Numbered from the stretch's first letter, positions 46,506-59,719 are shown. The stretch is 64,000 nt of DNA from Acanthopleura granulata (GCA_016165875.1 JABBOT010000080.1:1615667-1679666), one strand, 5' to 3'. Program-made: numbers and translations. Notes: generated by a model from the letters alone, not told the origin.

Positions 46506-48203
46506 AGACTTAATCATGACGGCGCACGTTTTTCCGAACGCGGAAAATGGATGGGATGTTGTCTGTCGGATTTCCATCTATCCTGCTCCTTCTGATCTTC
46601 TTGTTTACGATGGCACAAATTTAAGAGAAAACATAAAGTTCCTTTTTTAACCTGAAAAGTAAAATGAGGCAGGTTTGAGTTAGATGGACAGGACAAAGAA
46701 CGACAACATGTCACAAGAGGTACATGATGCAAAGTAATGATCAGATTAACCAGCTGGATTGGTGTTATTAACTATTGTTCTTGTCCTGAAATACTCTTAA
46801 AAGAAGAGGTCAAACGTGTTGGGGAAGCGAGAAGAAGCCATGTGTTTTACTTTGCCTGCGGACAAAATACACCTAGGAGGGGGACGCTCGCGGGCAAGTT
46901 TTTAAGTCACAAGACAAAATTCTTTTCCGTGGCTGAACAAAACAACACTTATTACACGTCATTTATTTCTCCGTTGAAATCTTATCAGATTCATCTGGGA
47001 TATCAATGGGAAAAATATTAAAACACAACTTGCCAATATACTAGATTTGAATAAGACAGTAAGCTAATCTTTGTATTCGGTGATTCTATAATAGAATGTA
47101 GAAATTGCAGATTGATAAATTGAAACAAAAAAGTGCAAGATATGAGGAAGCGAATTAACACATTGACGTTCTCTCATTATTTTATTATATTTCTCACAGT
47201 CGTCCATCTTTCATGTGGGAAATTCCATACCTTTGTGATTAAAAAGCTTTCTGTAAATTGAAAGCGGAACCGATAAATCACCCGGCCTGGAATGGAATTG
47301 TGTTCCATCCTTTGAATTATTACGTAATAAAAATGTCCATGTTTGTACGCTTTCTAGCATTTTAAAAACATTAATCAAGTTGGAGCTCCAATTCTCAAGA
47401 GAGTCATTTGTTACGGCGGCTGTTGTTTCAGTCACAAATTGTTTTTTGCGTCCCAACCAAACGCTTTGCAGTTAACTTGTACGTTTAGATATTGCGTCAT
47501 ACAGCTCTCGGCTGCAAGCGTGATTTCCATGGGTTAATGTGATGGACGTTTTTTGACTGACCCAGTCTTCAGAATATGGTGTTAAAATAAATAAGCATAA
47601 CGTCGAGGTGTGTGATTACACTCTAACCCATGGCACCTATGACTGATGCCTGCAGATATGGGTTTAGTTCTGTCCCTTAATGTCACAGATTGCAGGTATT
47701 CTGACAAGGACTGAGTATTCGTTAAGGGTGAAATTGAGGCACCGGAGCGCAGTGAGTGGTATGACCATGTACATTATTATATGACGTCAACATATCCTAC
47801 CTTTATTTTGCCTACTTTCTTCTCCTGTCTGTACAGACATTAGACTCACACTAATAACTTATTGTAACCAACAGCGAGTGTGAGAGAAACTGCATATTCC
47901 CTGTCAAAGCCTAGATTAAATGTTTTGTTTAAATCTTAACCTCCACAAAACGATCATAGCAAGCGCTTTAAAAATTCTCGGTCTGGCTGCGTCTTACTGG
48001 TAAAAGTGCAAGAGGACAGTTGGAAGGGTAAATCCCTCTGAAGCGTTCGTTTTCTGACATTCTGTGAATTACATCCGCCTGTCTCCTTACAAAGGGGTTA
48101 AGATTGTTTTTTTTCGGAATTCGTACATTTCGATCCGTCTTCTATGGGAGCACGGCGAGGAGAGGGGAATCCCCTGGTCGTAACGGTCGTCACATGTCAC
48201 AAG

Positions 48204-48520
48204 TAAGCGACCTTTACACATGGCCAATAACAGTAACTGAGATGATCATCTTAATGTACACTGTTAGAGGTTTTCTGAGTTGACAGACGATGTCTACATT
48301 AAGCTTGTTGCCCCTATGATTGATCCCATAGGGCTGTACTCTTTAATACCACATGCATGGCATGGCCAGGCGACACACAGACACGAAAATTAAGCCTGAT
48401 GTAATTACCTATACGCTTGTACCATCGCTTCCATCTTGATGTATTCCGCCGTTCTGTATCGGTGGAATCAAACCTGGCCGTACCTTACGAAGTGGTGTGG
48501 CGGTAAATCATGCGGGATGC
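48204..48520. other. Highly conserved block of unit B
   Basis: It runs from aagcgacctttacacatgg to tgcgggatgc, matching copy A at most bases by eye. It keeps gtaattac, tgattgat and gcttgtaccatcgcttccat. Confidence 0.7.
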
Positions 48521-50254
48521 TGTTGATAGAGCTGACCATTTGCCCATCGCTCTAATGGTCTGTGATAACGAACTGTTTTCAATCCTTAGGACCAAAATAT
48601 GGCTCTATAAAATCAACATTGCTGACATGGTACAGCACAGTCTTGTTATTCTGGATCTAAGCTTATCTCTTCCCTTTGTGCTTGGAAATAAGTTTACGTT
48701 CCATCGACGGAGAATTTGTCTGGTGTAGTCATTGCTGTAACAACTCACTTCTTGCGTTCTTCTGTCGCCAAAAAGCAACTTTTCATCTGGACTAATCTAG
48801 TGCACTCAATGCAATAAAGTGATGTGCTTGCCAAATGAAAGGCCATTAATTACCGCTCTGGCAATTCATTTGATTGGTTTGTCTTTATCTTTACCGAGTA
48901 AAATGTTTCAAAGGTATGGAGTTCTGTGGTGGTCTGTTGAGAACCAGTGAATGTTAATGGCGCACATTCATCTTTTGTGCTTGAAATGGATATTCATTTT
49001 AGCTCTATGTGTATAAGTAATTTCAACACAGAAATCGAGCAGTGTGTGTTAATTAAGGAGTAAAATCTCTCTTTACTCGATTGAGAAAATTCTTACACGA
49101 TATATGTTTTTATTTTTGTGTATTTTTTATTAGATTTATGTGTTTTCTTGAGTGTCTGTAAAGAAGGAGATTTTGTTAATGGGAACGCTGAATTTTTGAT
49201 CAGTGATCTCATAATTCTCCTGCTATGGGGGACAATGCATGGTTAGCCACCTCCGGATATCTTCGTAACGGGAACAAGGGCGAGTCAGTGACCTCAGCAT
49301 TTCTTTGTTATGGGGAACAGGACCTACTCAGTGACCGCAAAATTCCCTTGTTGGAAATACCATTTTCTCACTGCTTCCATTTCGTTCTTCCAAGCTTATC
49401 TTTTAGAAATGCAGATCTGTACGCCTCCATTTACTATGCTGCAACTTAGTATTTTTCCAGTGTGATGTCCTAAACAAAGCTACATTGTATAAATTAGGAT
49501 TCTTTTAAGCTTGAAGTTATTCCGAATTTACATCACTTGTTATAGCTGAAGAACATAGACCAGTAAAGTCACAATTAACCCGAATGTGACTGGCTCATCA
49601 ACAGAAGCAGAACTTCGCCAACCGCTTTTTTCATCTCTTCGGCATCGCCGACACTTGTACATTAAAACCATGGATATTCACGCTGTTAAAAACGAGAAGA
49701 AGATCATGTTTGGCGTCGGTTAATGTGGTATTTAACCTGGGGACATGATCAAACGACCCCGAGCTGACCATTCATGGACACTGTCCATGGCAATAGGTGC
49801 ATGTCACCGTGACATTCGCTTAGATTCAGTCAGCTTTCCGTCTTTGTAACATCTTCGTTCTTTCAGTTTCCTCTAATTCTTCTGTCTTTTGAGGGGAAGG
49901 CAGATTGGTGGAGGGCGAAAATCCCAGACGGCCTGAGAGTTGTGTTGGGAGACATTCACGGACTGCGGGGGCCCTGAGTTATGTCCGTACTACACTTAAT
50001 ATCTCACGGATTATGTAACAGGCGTTATTGATGGTTGGTGAAGGTTTCATTAAAATTTTACAGCCATGTATATTTGGAACAGGGAAAATGGATCGGATGC
50101 TGTATGGAGGATTTGCGGGGTTCTAATAAGTAATGGGACAGCTTCGCTATTTGCTGATTTTCTTGGTTTCTATATTATGTGTAATTTTTCTGGAAGACGT
50201 CAGTCGATAAGACATTCCGTGTTATTAGCGTGCGAACATAAATTTCAACAAAGG

Positions 50255-50305
50255 TAAAAAAAAAAGAAACAAAAAAAAACAACAACAACAAACAAACAAA
50301 CAAAT
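50255..50305 (+). repeat. A-rich simple repeat with CAA and CAAA units
   Basis: Poly(A) runs grade into aacaacaacaac and aaacaaacaaac repeats. It looks like an expanded retroposon tail or simple microsatellite. Confidence 0.85.
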
Positions 50306-52679
50306 ACTCCTTCACCCCGGCAAGCAAAATCAAAATAAAAGTCTTGATTACTCCTTGGTTTTGGTGCATTGTTGGTTATTAATGGTAGACTATCACCTTC
50401 ATCCATCAACACGCTGATGGTAACTGGTGATTCCCTATGGTAAGGTCTGCTAAAATATCAAAACGTTTTATCTTAAACTTCATATACCTGATGCAGAGGA
50501 TACACTTCAGTCATTAGTTTAAAAAAAGCAAATAATGCCAAACTTAATTACCTAGGTAAAAGAGCGAATTATATTATAAAGGGTTTAAATTTTATAGTGA
50601 ATACAGTAACTCTTTTCGTCTCCTCCTACTTGGATGGAAATCTTTGTTTGAGCGCCTCCCCAGAAGATAAGATTGTCAAAATTGGAACAGTTCTCGAAAT
50701 GGTCTATCAGGGCCAACATACAGGTATAATTATCCTAGAATTATACTGCAGGCCATATACATTTGTACCTTGCTCGACAGACGCTTGTCTTTGCGTAGTC
50801 TTCCAACAGGGTACTTAGGCTCCCTTGTGTCAACAGTTTGTTCTTGATAACACGATTACGTCACAGACTCTTCCTAAGCACTCTTCCCGGAAGGCACAAG
50901 CTTATATATTTCTGCTCAGACAAAGGAAAAAGACAATCAATATCTTAAAAGGAACGCGAAGACGTTAAGTCTTGCTACAGCACTATAAAGCAGCCATTTT
51001 GGCATTGACCGTTTGGGGCGACTGAAAATTTTCTCTCTAGACCTAATTAAAATGCACATATTTGTTTTAAAAGAAAAGACAACAAAATTGTAACCAAAGT
51101 TCTTTCAGAAGAGGCGCCCGTAAAGACCTCAACAGTCGTATGCATTCTTTTATGGCGTGCTTAGTAACTATAAAAATCATATTTTAATCTGGAATTCTTA
51201 CAATTCCTTGGGATACGCCATTTCAGAAAAAACGGCAAGACGTTATCGGGTCATCCGTACCCTAAACTCTTCGGTATTAGGGGCGAGACATTCCTTTGTG
51301 TGCGTAGTACGGTGCCCTTTATAATTACAGTCTAAGGCCACGCGTTCTGACCTACTGGTTGAAGCCTTGGGGAATAATCCCTGACGTATTTCCACTACCA
51401 CTTTCTCCTTGAAAATGGCTTTAAAGTATATCAGAATTGTCTCGTAAGCAGAAGTAAAACGGCTGACTTAACACTACTTCTTCATGGTATATGGTGAACT
51501 ACAGACGGATGACGTCAAAATGGAAAGAGATGCCTTCTCGGGTGATGGAAAAATTGAGACCACGGCCACCACTTGGATTTTCCGAACGTGGGTGTTTACG
51601 CTTACTTTGAATTGTGATATCTCGGTTATCCTACATCACAAAAATAAAAAGCTCTGAATTATGAATGGGATTTTTTTATCAATACATACGTACATTTGAT
51701 CCAGTGTTGTATTTTCTTTTAAGATTATTATTAATAATAAAATAACAACACTAAGTAAGTTCATTATTGCGACCTTTATACATGTGCATATGTCCAGATA
51801 TTGTACAGACTCTACCAATGCTGTCATTCATTTTATACTGAAAAAAACACCTGTCTATTTCTGGGTTAGAATGGCGTGGCAGAGAACGAAAACAAGGGAC
51901 ACATCGTGCACACTATTAACCATGTAGAAAGAAATGTACTTATTTTTCTGTTTTGTGAAAAATGCATTCTTTTATTTTATCTGCATGGGTCATGTTTAGA
52001 TTCCTGAAAATTTAATCTTTCCGGAGGAAATAATAGATCATAAGCTTGTAGAAGCAAGCGGAAGCTAATTTTTACTCTTTGCATGCGAACGATAGACCTA
52101 TCGGTGTTTTACCGAGTTTCTAGTGTGGTATTCATCACGACAATACTTGTTCCCGTCCTCCAAATAGACATAACTCATTTAACCTCATTGATTGCACTAA
52201 TGAAGTCTTGACAACTCTATCTCTGGGATACTATTTAGTGGATATTAAGTCCTAACTTTCCGGTATGCTGGATTTACATACATTGAACTCATATATGGAT
52301 TAGTTAATTTTATTCTAGGCTGCAGCATTTCTCTCATGCTTCATCAGAGAAATCTCATATCCTTTCGAATAGAAGGCCATCCGTAAATTGAAATCGGAAC
52401 CGATAAATCACGTCCACTAGAATGGAATTGTTACGTAATAAAAACGTCCGTGTGTTTGAGTCTTTTGCAGCCTCGCGGAAGCATTAATCAACTTGGCGTA
52501 TGTAAGGCACAGGCTGGAGATAAGAGGACCCAAGAGATATATAAGACTTCAGCATAAAAAGTAGAACCAGGGCAGCGAGGATATTGTTCCAACTGGGAAA
52601 TGGTCAAACACGGCTGTTGAAATCCCGTCTCTAATCAATTTATCTCAGTCATGGTGTTATTCTACCTGTTTATATAAGT

Positions 52680-52816
52680 TTTTTTATTTATTTATTTAAT
52701 TTGTGCTTTACGCCATACTCGAGAATATTTCACTGTGTATCACAGCGGTCAGCATTATGGCAAAAGGAATCCGGACAACGCCAAAGGGAAACCCACCACC
52801 GCCCACAAATTCATGT
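52680..52816 (-). mobile_element. SINE 3' part inserted in copy C
   Basis: ttatttatttatttaattt, ctttacgccatactcgag and aatatttcactgtg lead to the core at gtcagcattatggc. Copies A, B and D have no SINE at the aligned place, so it inserted after the duplications. Confidence 0.75.
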
Positions 52817-53899
52817 AAGCGTTTAAGAAACAAAAGCTTAGACGCCCTCTAAGACCCTGGCTTAAGCCGATTTAGAATGATTGACTATGGTTTAATGCCA
52901 CATAGGTAATGAATACTATATCGTGAGGAAATGTATTAGACGTCACTGGTGTAGAATTACTCAAAACGTTGCGCTGACATCACATCAACATGAATACAAT
53001 GCATAGGAACAATGCCTCTTGAATGCTTAGTCCACCAGAATAATCCCAGTTTATGCAGAAATACAATATTAATGGCCACATCATAGATTCGAATGGAATG
53101 ACGTGACTTGCGTATTGTGACTGACACAATTTTTAGAGTATCATGTAAAAATGAATAAGCATAAGATGGAGTATATATGCTGTAACTTATGGCCATCGAC
53201 ACAGGTTTAGTTCTAACCCCTGATATTTTAATGCCATTGAATGTCGGCCTGCCAGTTCAAATTTGTATCCCTCATACCTGAGAAGGGTAGAGCACACCGG
53301 GGCGCAGTGTAAGCCATAGTCATGTAGGTTGCACTTGGCGTTGATAGTTTTTTGGTACCATTATCTTCTACTCTCCGAGCAGACTGGCACAGGCTAATCC
53401 GAGTTTGTTGTCTCACATTCTTTTGTTTTGGTTTATCTCCGTTGTGTCTGCTTTAACCTATAGTACCTGGTGTACTATTTCATACACATACGTTTCCTAA
53501 AATAACCAAAGCTTACATATGAGGACAAGAGGTATCAAACGGATGTAAAATTGCTCAAAGGTCCAGGCGAGCGTAATTAACCGCTCATTATAACCAAGGC
53601 CACAGAAGCTGGGAGACCAAGAAAATCTGCGTATTTCCTGGCCTTGCTACATTCAATGTCCCGATTAAATCTGAATTATCTACAGCCAATAATGCAAATA
53701 TCGTCGATATTGCTGAAGATTACTGAACAAGGTGTGGGAGAACTATAGGGCGAGAAATATATTCTGACCCTTTCGCACATTTCTGTTGTCTGACCAAAGA
53801 AATGGTTAACAATGTTTTTGTCTGTTCGGAATCCGTACGCTTCCATCCATGTTCCGTTGAAACACTTCGAGGGCAGGGGAATCCTACAACAGTACAAGT

Positions 53900-54180
53900 G
53901 ATAATAACTTAGATGACCAACTTACTGTACACTGTTAGAGATCTTCTGTCTCGACAGACGATGTCTGAATTAAGCTTGTTGCCCCTATGTCGGATCCCCT
54001 AAGGTTCTACTCTTTCCCGACGCATGATCTGGCCAGATCACATACAGACACGTAAATCAGGCCTGATGTAATTACCCACACGCTTGTACCATCGCTTCCA
54101 TCTCGATTTATTCTGCCGTTCTGCATCGGTGGAATCAAGCCTGGCCGTACCTTACGAAATGGTGTGGCGGTAAATCGCCG
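53900..54180. other. Highly conserved block of unit C
   Basis: actgtacactgttagag, cattaagcttgttgcccc-like attaagcttgttgcccctat, cctgatgtaattaccc, acgcttgtaccatcgcttcc and ggtgtggcggtaaatcg match A and B. The first 60 bp are more diverged than in A versus B, and the tgattgat motif is changed to tgtcggat. Confidence 0.65.
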
Positions 54181-55235
54181 GACTCTTAATGGGGCTGACC
54201 ATTTGCTCATTGCTCCAGTGGTCTGTAATAAAGAGCAGCCGGTTACGGGCAATTTGTCATCCAGGCTATTTTCACTTCCATCCTAATGAACCAAATTGTT
54301 ACTGTACAAAAGGCACCAGAGCAGCCATGGAACGTCTGTCCTGTTATTGCGGAGGTATTTTCCGGTGTGCAGGAAATGGAGTTTACTTCCGGTTTAAAGT
54401 TTCCTTAGATTATACGTTTGCCTATTGTAGCCTACAGACACATCAACATTGTCGCCTGGTCCAAGCTAACGTCGTCAATGCAAAGCAAACACTAAAATAA
54501 AGAATTTTACACGAAAACAATTTTTTCACATATTTTTTCAACTGAACAAAATGTACATATAACATAGGATTCTATGTTGATCTGTTGAGATCCATTGTAT
54601 ACGCAATGACGTCACATTCTTATGGTTTGTTTGACACTGTTTGTCTCAAGATCCGCTATGAATTCGTTAGGATATACATTTTGAATCCTTAAATCCAGCA
54701 GTTTTGTGTATTACGACAAAAAACATGATATAACGCCAATTGTCACAATACGATCCTACAAAACCCGCGGTATGGATGCAAAGGTGTTGAAGCATTTTTT
54801 CTGTTGAAAACAAGAATATCTGTCTCAGGAATGGATCGAACTGTCTTCCCGGACACTGTCGTGAAGGTCTTTCATCTGACATATACACAAAGAATTTAAT
54901 TTTCAACATTGCGATTTTGTACACATGCGATTAATGTTCTTCTGTATCCAAAGAATGTAAAATGTGATTGATTGCGAACCGTGTGATCCTTTGGCTAATG
55001 AAAAACGACAAAATGATTGGAATTCATGTGTTTTACTGATGAAACACATGCATTTTTATCAGCACTGTTTTGGATGTGAAACAATGGCTTTACAAGAATG
55101 GTTCTGGAGTGAGCAGTGTTGACGCAGTGGTTGAAATTATTCCCTGGAAACATCATTTGGTATCTCGTTGGTAAATCGTTTTACGTCAATATAACCTGAA
55201 CTCTTCTCCTCAAACCACCTGTTAGCCTCCTGATT

Positions 55236-55395
55236 CCTTAGCCTGCAATGAGCTCCCATTTCAACCCTCTGGAGTGTGTCTGGGACATGATTGGTCGTCG
55301 CGTGCAAGCAAGGGATCCACCTGTACATGATCTGTCCCAACTGGAAGCTGCCTTGCACGAGGAATTGAAGCGACTTCCCCATCAGAGTATCATGG
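55236..55395 (+). pseudogene. Tc1/mariner transposase C-terminal fragment
   Basis: Reading from cctgcaatgagc gives HFNPLECVWDMIGRRVQARD, then PVHDLSQLEAALHEELKRLP. This matches the NPIEHxWDxLGRRV segment that follows the last catalytic residue of the DDE domain in Tc1-like transposases, and the ELEAAL stretch near the C-terminus. I found no upstream catalytic domain or terminal inverted repeats. It lies between copies C and D of the duplicated unit. Confidence 0.85.
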
Positions 55396-55699
55396 GGCTT
55401 TATAAATTAAAAGCTTTAAAGCATTTTATTTCGTTGAAAACAGCCTTTACGCTGGATGAAACTATTTTGCTGGACAGTTATGGTCTTTCGTCTTACATCT
55501 TAGTTTCTTTTGCCTACCATTGCATCCCATTCTGAATCGCCTTGACACGTAGTGCAGTTACCAGAATAGATGACTGTTTAGCCGTCCTTTCAGATTTGTA
55601 CATACTACGCATATCGGCCTCAATCGTTGAATAATCATTCCACATCAATACACTCCGGACCACCTTGCAAAATAGTGTTCATTCCACAAAGAATTTGGA

Positions 55700-58500
55700 A
55701 ATCTATCTTATGAGGAACAATTCTGACCATAGGCCGTGAAACTATGAAACAAAACCTTTACAATCTTTAAACTTCAGCTAGAGTTACAGAGATGTGAACT
55801 CTCACCATCACTGAGAACAGCTGTCAGCGTCACCCCTGTTTGCATTCAGTACATCTCTGGTGTCAAATCAGCGCCTTTGTTGTTTCGCATTCGTCTAACT
55901 CACCTGCAGTCTATTGAACTGTTCGAATCCCAGACGGCCTAAGGCTGGTGTTGTTGGGCAGACACTCACGGACCGCTGAAGCTCTGAGTATTCAAGTACA
56001 ACACTCATCACATCAGGGATTATGTACCAGTGTTATTTATGGTGAAGTTCTCATTAAAATTTCACAACCTGTCAGTATAAAAAGGTACTTCATCATGGCG
56101 GCATCTCGTTGGATCGGATGCTGTCTGGAAGACTTGGAGGTTCCAACTGATTACGTGATCGCTAATCTACAGCTTCCGTCTTTCTTATTTTCTGTCACTT
56201 GTAATTTTTCTAGAAGACGTCAACTTGGGGCTAACCGAAAAGAAACTCTTTATAATTTCAGCTCCAACATAATTTTAAAAACAGCACAAAGCTGCTCTTT
56301 CATCCCAGTAAGTAAAATTAAAATGCACATTTAAAGAGAACTCCTGTGTTATAGCTGTGTTCCACGTGGTACATGGTATTTGTGCCCTGTTAGTTATTCA
56401 CTGTCAACATCATTCTTCAAGATTCACTGAACTAGCATATCCTGATTGCAAGCGAGCGTTTAATCTGATAAGATCTGCTTACAAAAGAGCTTTGTCCCCT
56501 ATAAACATATATACTTGACCAAGCTGATGTATAGGTTACACTTGAATCATGCCTCAAAACTGAATCATGCCAGGCATACTTAATTGTACTAGTCACTATG
56601 TGCACGATTCTAGTCGCTTACATGATAGGTTCTTGTTCATGTATTTTCGGGGATTTAAACAAATTTTCTTATTACATAGGCTCTTTTTGTGTAACGGCTC
56701 ATTCTCGATCACAGAAATACGCCAGAAGATCTGTATAAAAAGACTCCCAAGGGGAGGTAAAAGTTTATATTTTATCGTACAAGGATTCTCTGACACAATG
56801 ACACTTTTCAACACATATTGAGAGAAAAGTTTTGGTCAACAATAAGTTCCGGCAGAGCTCATCCGATTGTTTGAACGAGTGAGTTACAAGAGAAGTCGAA
56901 GGACTCCTCGATTGACTCATTTATCAGTCAGTAAGATAATAAAGGGAATCCTTCGTGACTCAACCAAGCTGGTCATAGTCCTCTATTTTCTGAGTTTAAT
57001 TAGCTCTACTTTAAACTCATAGCTTTTTTTTCTCTCAGTGCATGCAACATTAATTCTTTATTTCTGCTCAATTCCTGTTATTTTAAGGAAACCAGTGGGT
57101 TCTCCCGAAGTTTTACCACAGACGATTTTGTGGCAACCTGCACCTGGTTGCTGTTTTCACATGGTATTTCCATAAAGGAGACAGAGGATTTTGAGTTTGC
57201 CGAGAAAATCAAAGGTGATGATTATAAAAACCAACATATTTACAGAAGCGAAAATATGCAAGACATTAATGGGGCAAGATGGGATATACTGTGGGACTTT
57301 GAGACCTTCTGAAAAAGATATTCCCAGGGTTTACTAGTTCATTGTAAACTGATAAAAACTGTACAAAGATATGAATTAAATAAGGAATAACGATGCTTTG
57401 GAGCTTTACTGTTGTGAATATGATCACACTGTAGGCGACAATGCTGACATTATTTCTTCCTTTTGGAAATCTTACTCAGTGACAAGATACATGGTAAAAG
57501 TGATTATTGCGATGCATTTTTTCAGACTCGCCTCTTCATTATAGGTTCTTCTCAAATAAATAATGCTTAATCTCCAGTCGTAAGTGGTAAGCTATGCCAG
57601 ATGCTGAAATAATTTTGATTACGACACAAGAAACTAAACAAATAAATAAGTAAAAGTTTAGCAATGAAATATTGACAAATTTATCTGTTGGATAATGTTT
57701 GGAGAATATTAAACTCCCACTTTCCAACACGCTAGACGTACATGAAGCAGTAAGCTCATCTTTCGATTCGATGACTGTTTCATGGAGTGTGGTAATCGCA
57801 GGTCATTAAATTGACAGAAAAATTGCCACCCAAGTACAGCAAAACGAATTAAAGTTAAATTAAAATATCTTTCATTATTTTAATACATTTCTTAAAGCCC
57901 TGCATATTTTTATCGTGGAAATTCCAATAAAAAACTTTTCATACATGGACATCGGAACCTATAAATCATTGCGTTCCTTCTTATGAATTGTTACGTAATA
58001 AAAACGTCCAAGTAATTAATGAACTTGGTGTGAGTGAGGCACAGGCTGGAGTTAAGTGAACCCCAATGCTAAAGAGAGTCATTAGTTACCCCCGCTGTTG
58101 TTTTAATCATAAGTTGGGATTTTTTTTGCCTCCAACCCAAATGCTTTGCAGTTATTTCATGGTGTTATTACGTCCTATGAACCGTAATTAAGATGGGATA
58201 TTCTGACGGGCGTATCATTAGTGATCTAATCTTTAAAATACTGTGTAAAAAAGTATAGGCATAACGTAGTCGGGATATAATGTAACCCGTTGTCTCCTGT
58301 ACCTGATGCCAACAGATCTAGATTTAATTCTAGCCATTGATATTTTATTGCCACACAGTGCAGGTATGTCGGTTCAATGTTGTATCTCTATCATCCGTCA
58401 AGGGTTGACTTCATGTAGATCGTGGAACTGAGACATCGGAGTGTAATATATGGCATGGTCATAAGGTAAACATACCCTACCTTATAGATTTTCTTTTGCC
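55700..58500 (+). repeat. Large duplicated unit, copy D, truncated at its 3' side
   Basis: It contains the start-side block with TATAAAAAG at 56076, the middle segment about 56400-57310, gttacgtaataaaaacg at 57989, gagtgaggcacaggctgg at 58031 and a decayed ttagttctag-like region near 58325. The conserved block and terminal AATAAA of A-C are absent; a 150-bp tandem repeat follows instead. A 128-codon open frame at 55948-56334 crosses the TATA box and is not shared. Confidence 0.65.
56076..56084 (+). promoter_or_regulatory. TATA-like box in the start-side block of copy D
   Basis: TATAAAAAG follows ttcacaacctgtcag, as in copy B, and precedes a catcatggcggcat context. Use as a promoter is inferred. 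Confidence 0.4.
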
Positions 58501-58894
58501 TATTTTCTTCTCCGGTCCACATATATTTTAGATTAACGAAACTTGTTGCGATTTCCCTCTATATACCCATGTTTTGGGCTTCTCTGCATCGGATCTCTTG
58601 AAGCTACAATACAGATTGTACTAATTCATTTATACAAACCGGAAAATATCCAGCTCCAACATTTGCTTAGGAAAGTGTGGTAGCTCTCCTGCAATCGGAG
58701 AGGCTTTTACCTTTGATAAAGAGACAACTAGTTTTCTTATTACCTTCTCAGATGTCTCAGGTGAAAGTCAGATGACAAGTTAGTGACTGGAACTATACCA
58801 AAAATGTTGCTATGTAGGGGTTGCGTTAAGTTTGTTGTGGTCAGTAATTCTGGAAATGGCATCTCCGGGGTCTTCTTTTTCTAATGGAATCTCA

Positions 58895-59690
58895 ACTTTT
58901 GTAGAGTAGAGAATAACCTTTGATTAGTTTAGCATTGTCTATTAACACATTGTTTTCTAGCTTTTGTGTGTCCTTAAACATAGGAAAAGTACTTAGCAGG
59001 ATGACGATGTCCATTACATGGAGAAGACATTGTAATGCTCTCTTTCCTACTATAGTGCTTATTTTTAGAGAGTAGGCAATAACCATTGGTTAGATTAGCA
59101 TTGTCTTTTGTGACATTGTTTTCTGATGTCTGAAGACTGGAAAAGACGTATCAAGATGTCGATGTCCAGCACATGTCGTAATGCCTTGAACCTTTGTGGA
59201 GTAGACAATAGCCCTTGATGATTTTAGCACTGTCTGCGGGGACCAACTGTCATCTACCTGTTGTCTCTCTCAACAGACGAGGAAATACATGCTTAGATGT
59301 TGATGATCAGCACGTGGAAGCTACGTTGAAATGATCTCATCTTTTGTAAAGTAGACAAAGCCCTTGATTATTTTTACATTGTCTCTAAAGACTTTTTGTT
59401 ATCTGGCCTTTGTCTCTATTTCAGGACGTGAAAATACAAAGCAAAATGTCGATGTCCAACACATGAAACCTACATCGTAATGCTCTTATCTTCTGTACCG
59501 TAGACAAAACCCCTTGGTTAGTTTGGCATTGTTTATGGAGATTTATTGTTTTCTGACCTTTGTCTCTTTTAAAAGACAGGAAGTTACACGACAGGTTTTC
59601 GCAGGCCAACATATGAAATATACACATGGTCTTAACGCTTGCAGAGTAGACAATAAACTTTGATCAGTTTAGCATTGTACAAACAAGACT
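58895..59690. repeat. About 150-bp tandem repeat, six diverged copies
   Basis: The anchor gtagagtagacaataacc type recurs at 58901, 59067, 59196, 59346, 59495 and 59641, followed each time by a ttagtttagcattgtct type. Spacings are 166, 129, 150, 149 and 146 bp. A second anchor, atgtcgatgtccaacacatg, recurs between them. Copies are well diverged, so the array is old. The unit is close to nucleosome length. Confidence 0.85.
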
Positions 59691-59719
59691 ATGATTAAGA
59701 CAGAATTACAAAGGATTTA

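Larger units (their letters stand above)
46080..48818 (+). repeat. Large duplicated unit, copy B
   Basis: It begins with a start-side block carrying tgtcagtataaaaagagac (46491), followed by gaaattccatac (47219), ttacgtaataaaaatg (47325), gggtttagttctg (47661), the conserved block 48204-48520, and AATAAA at 48813. The middle segment seen in copies C and D is missing here, making this copy shorter. Confidence 0.7.
49560..54501 (+). repeat. Large duplicated unit, copy C
   Basis: It contains the start-side block near 49905-50130, the middle segment 50350-50930 (shared with 32570-33450 and 56400-57300) and gttacgtaataaaaacg at 52431. A SINE insertion at 52680, ggtttagttctaacccctga at 53205, the conserved block at 53900-54180 and AATAAA at 54496 follow. 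It is one of the two longest copies. Confidence 0.7.

Noticed and set aside
55948..56334. 128-codon open frame in copy D
   Set aside because: It runs across the TATA box and is not kept in copies B or C.
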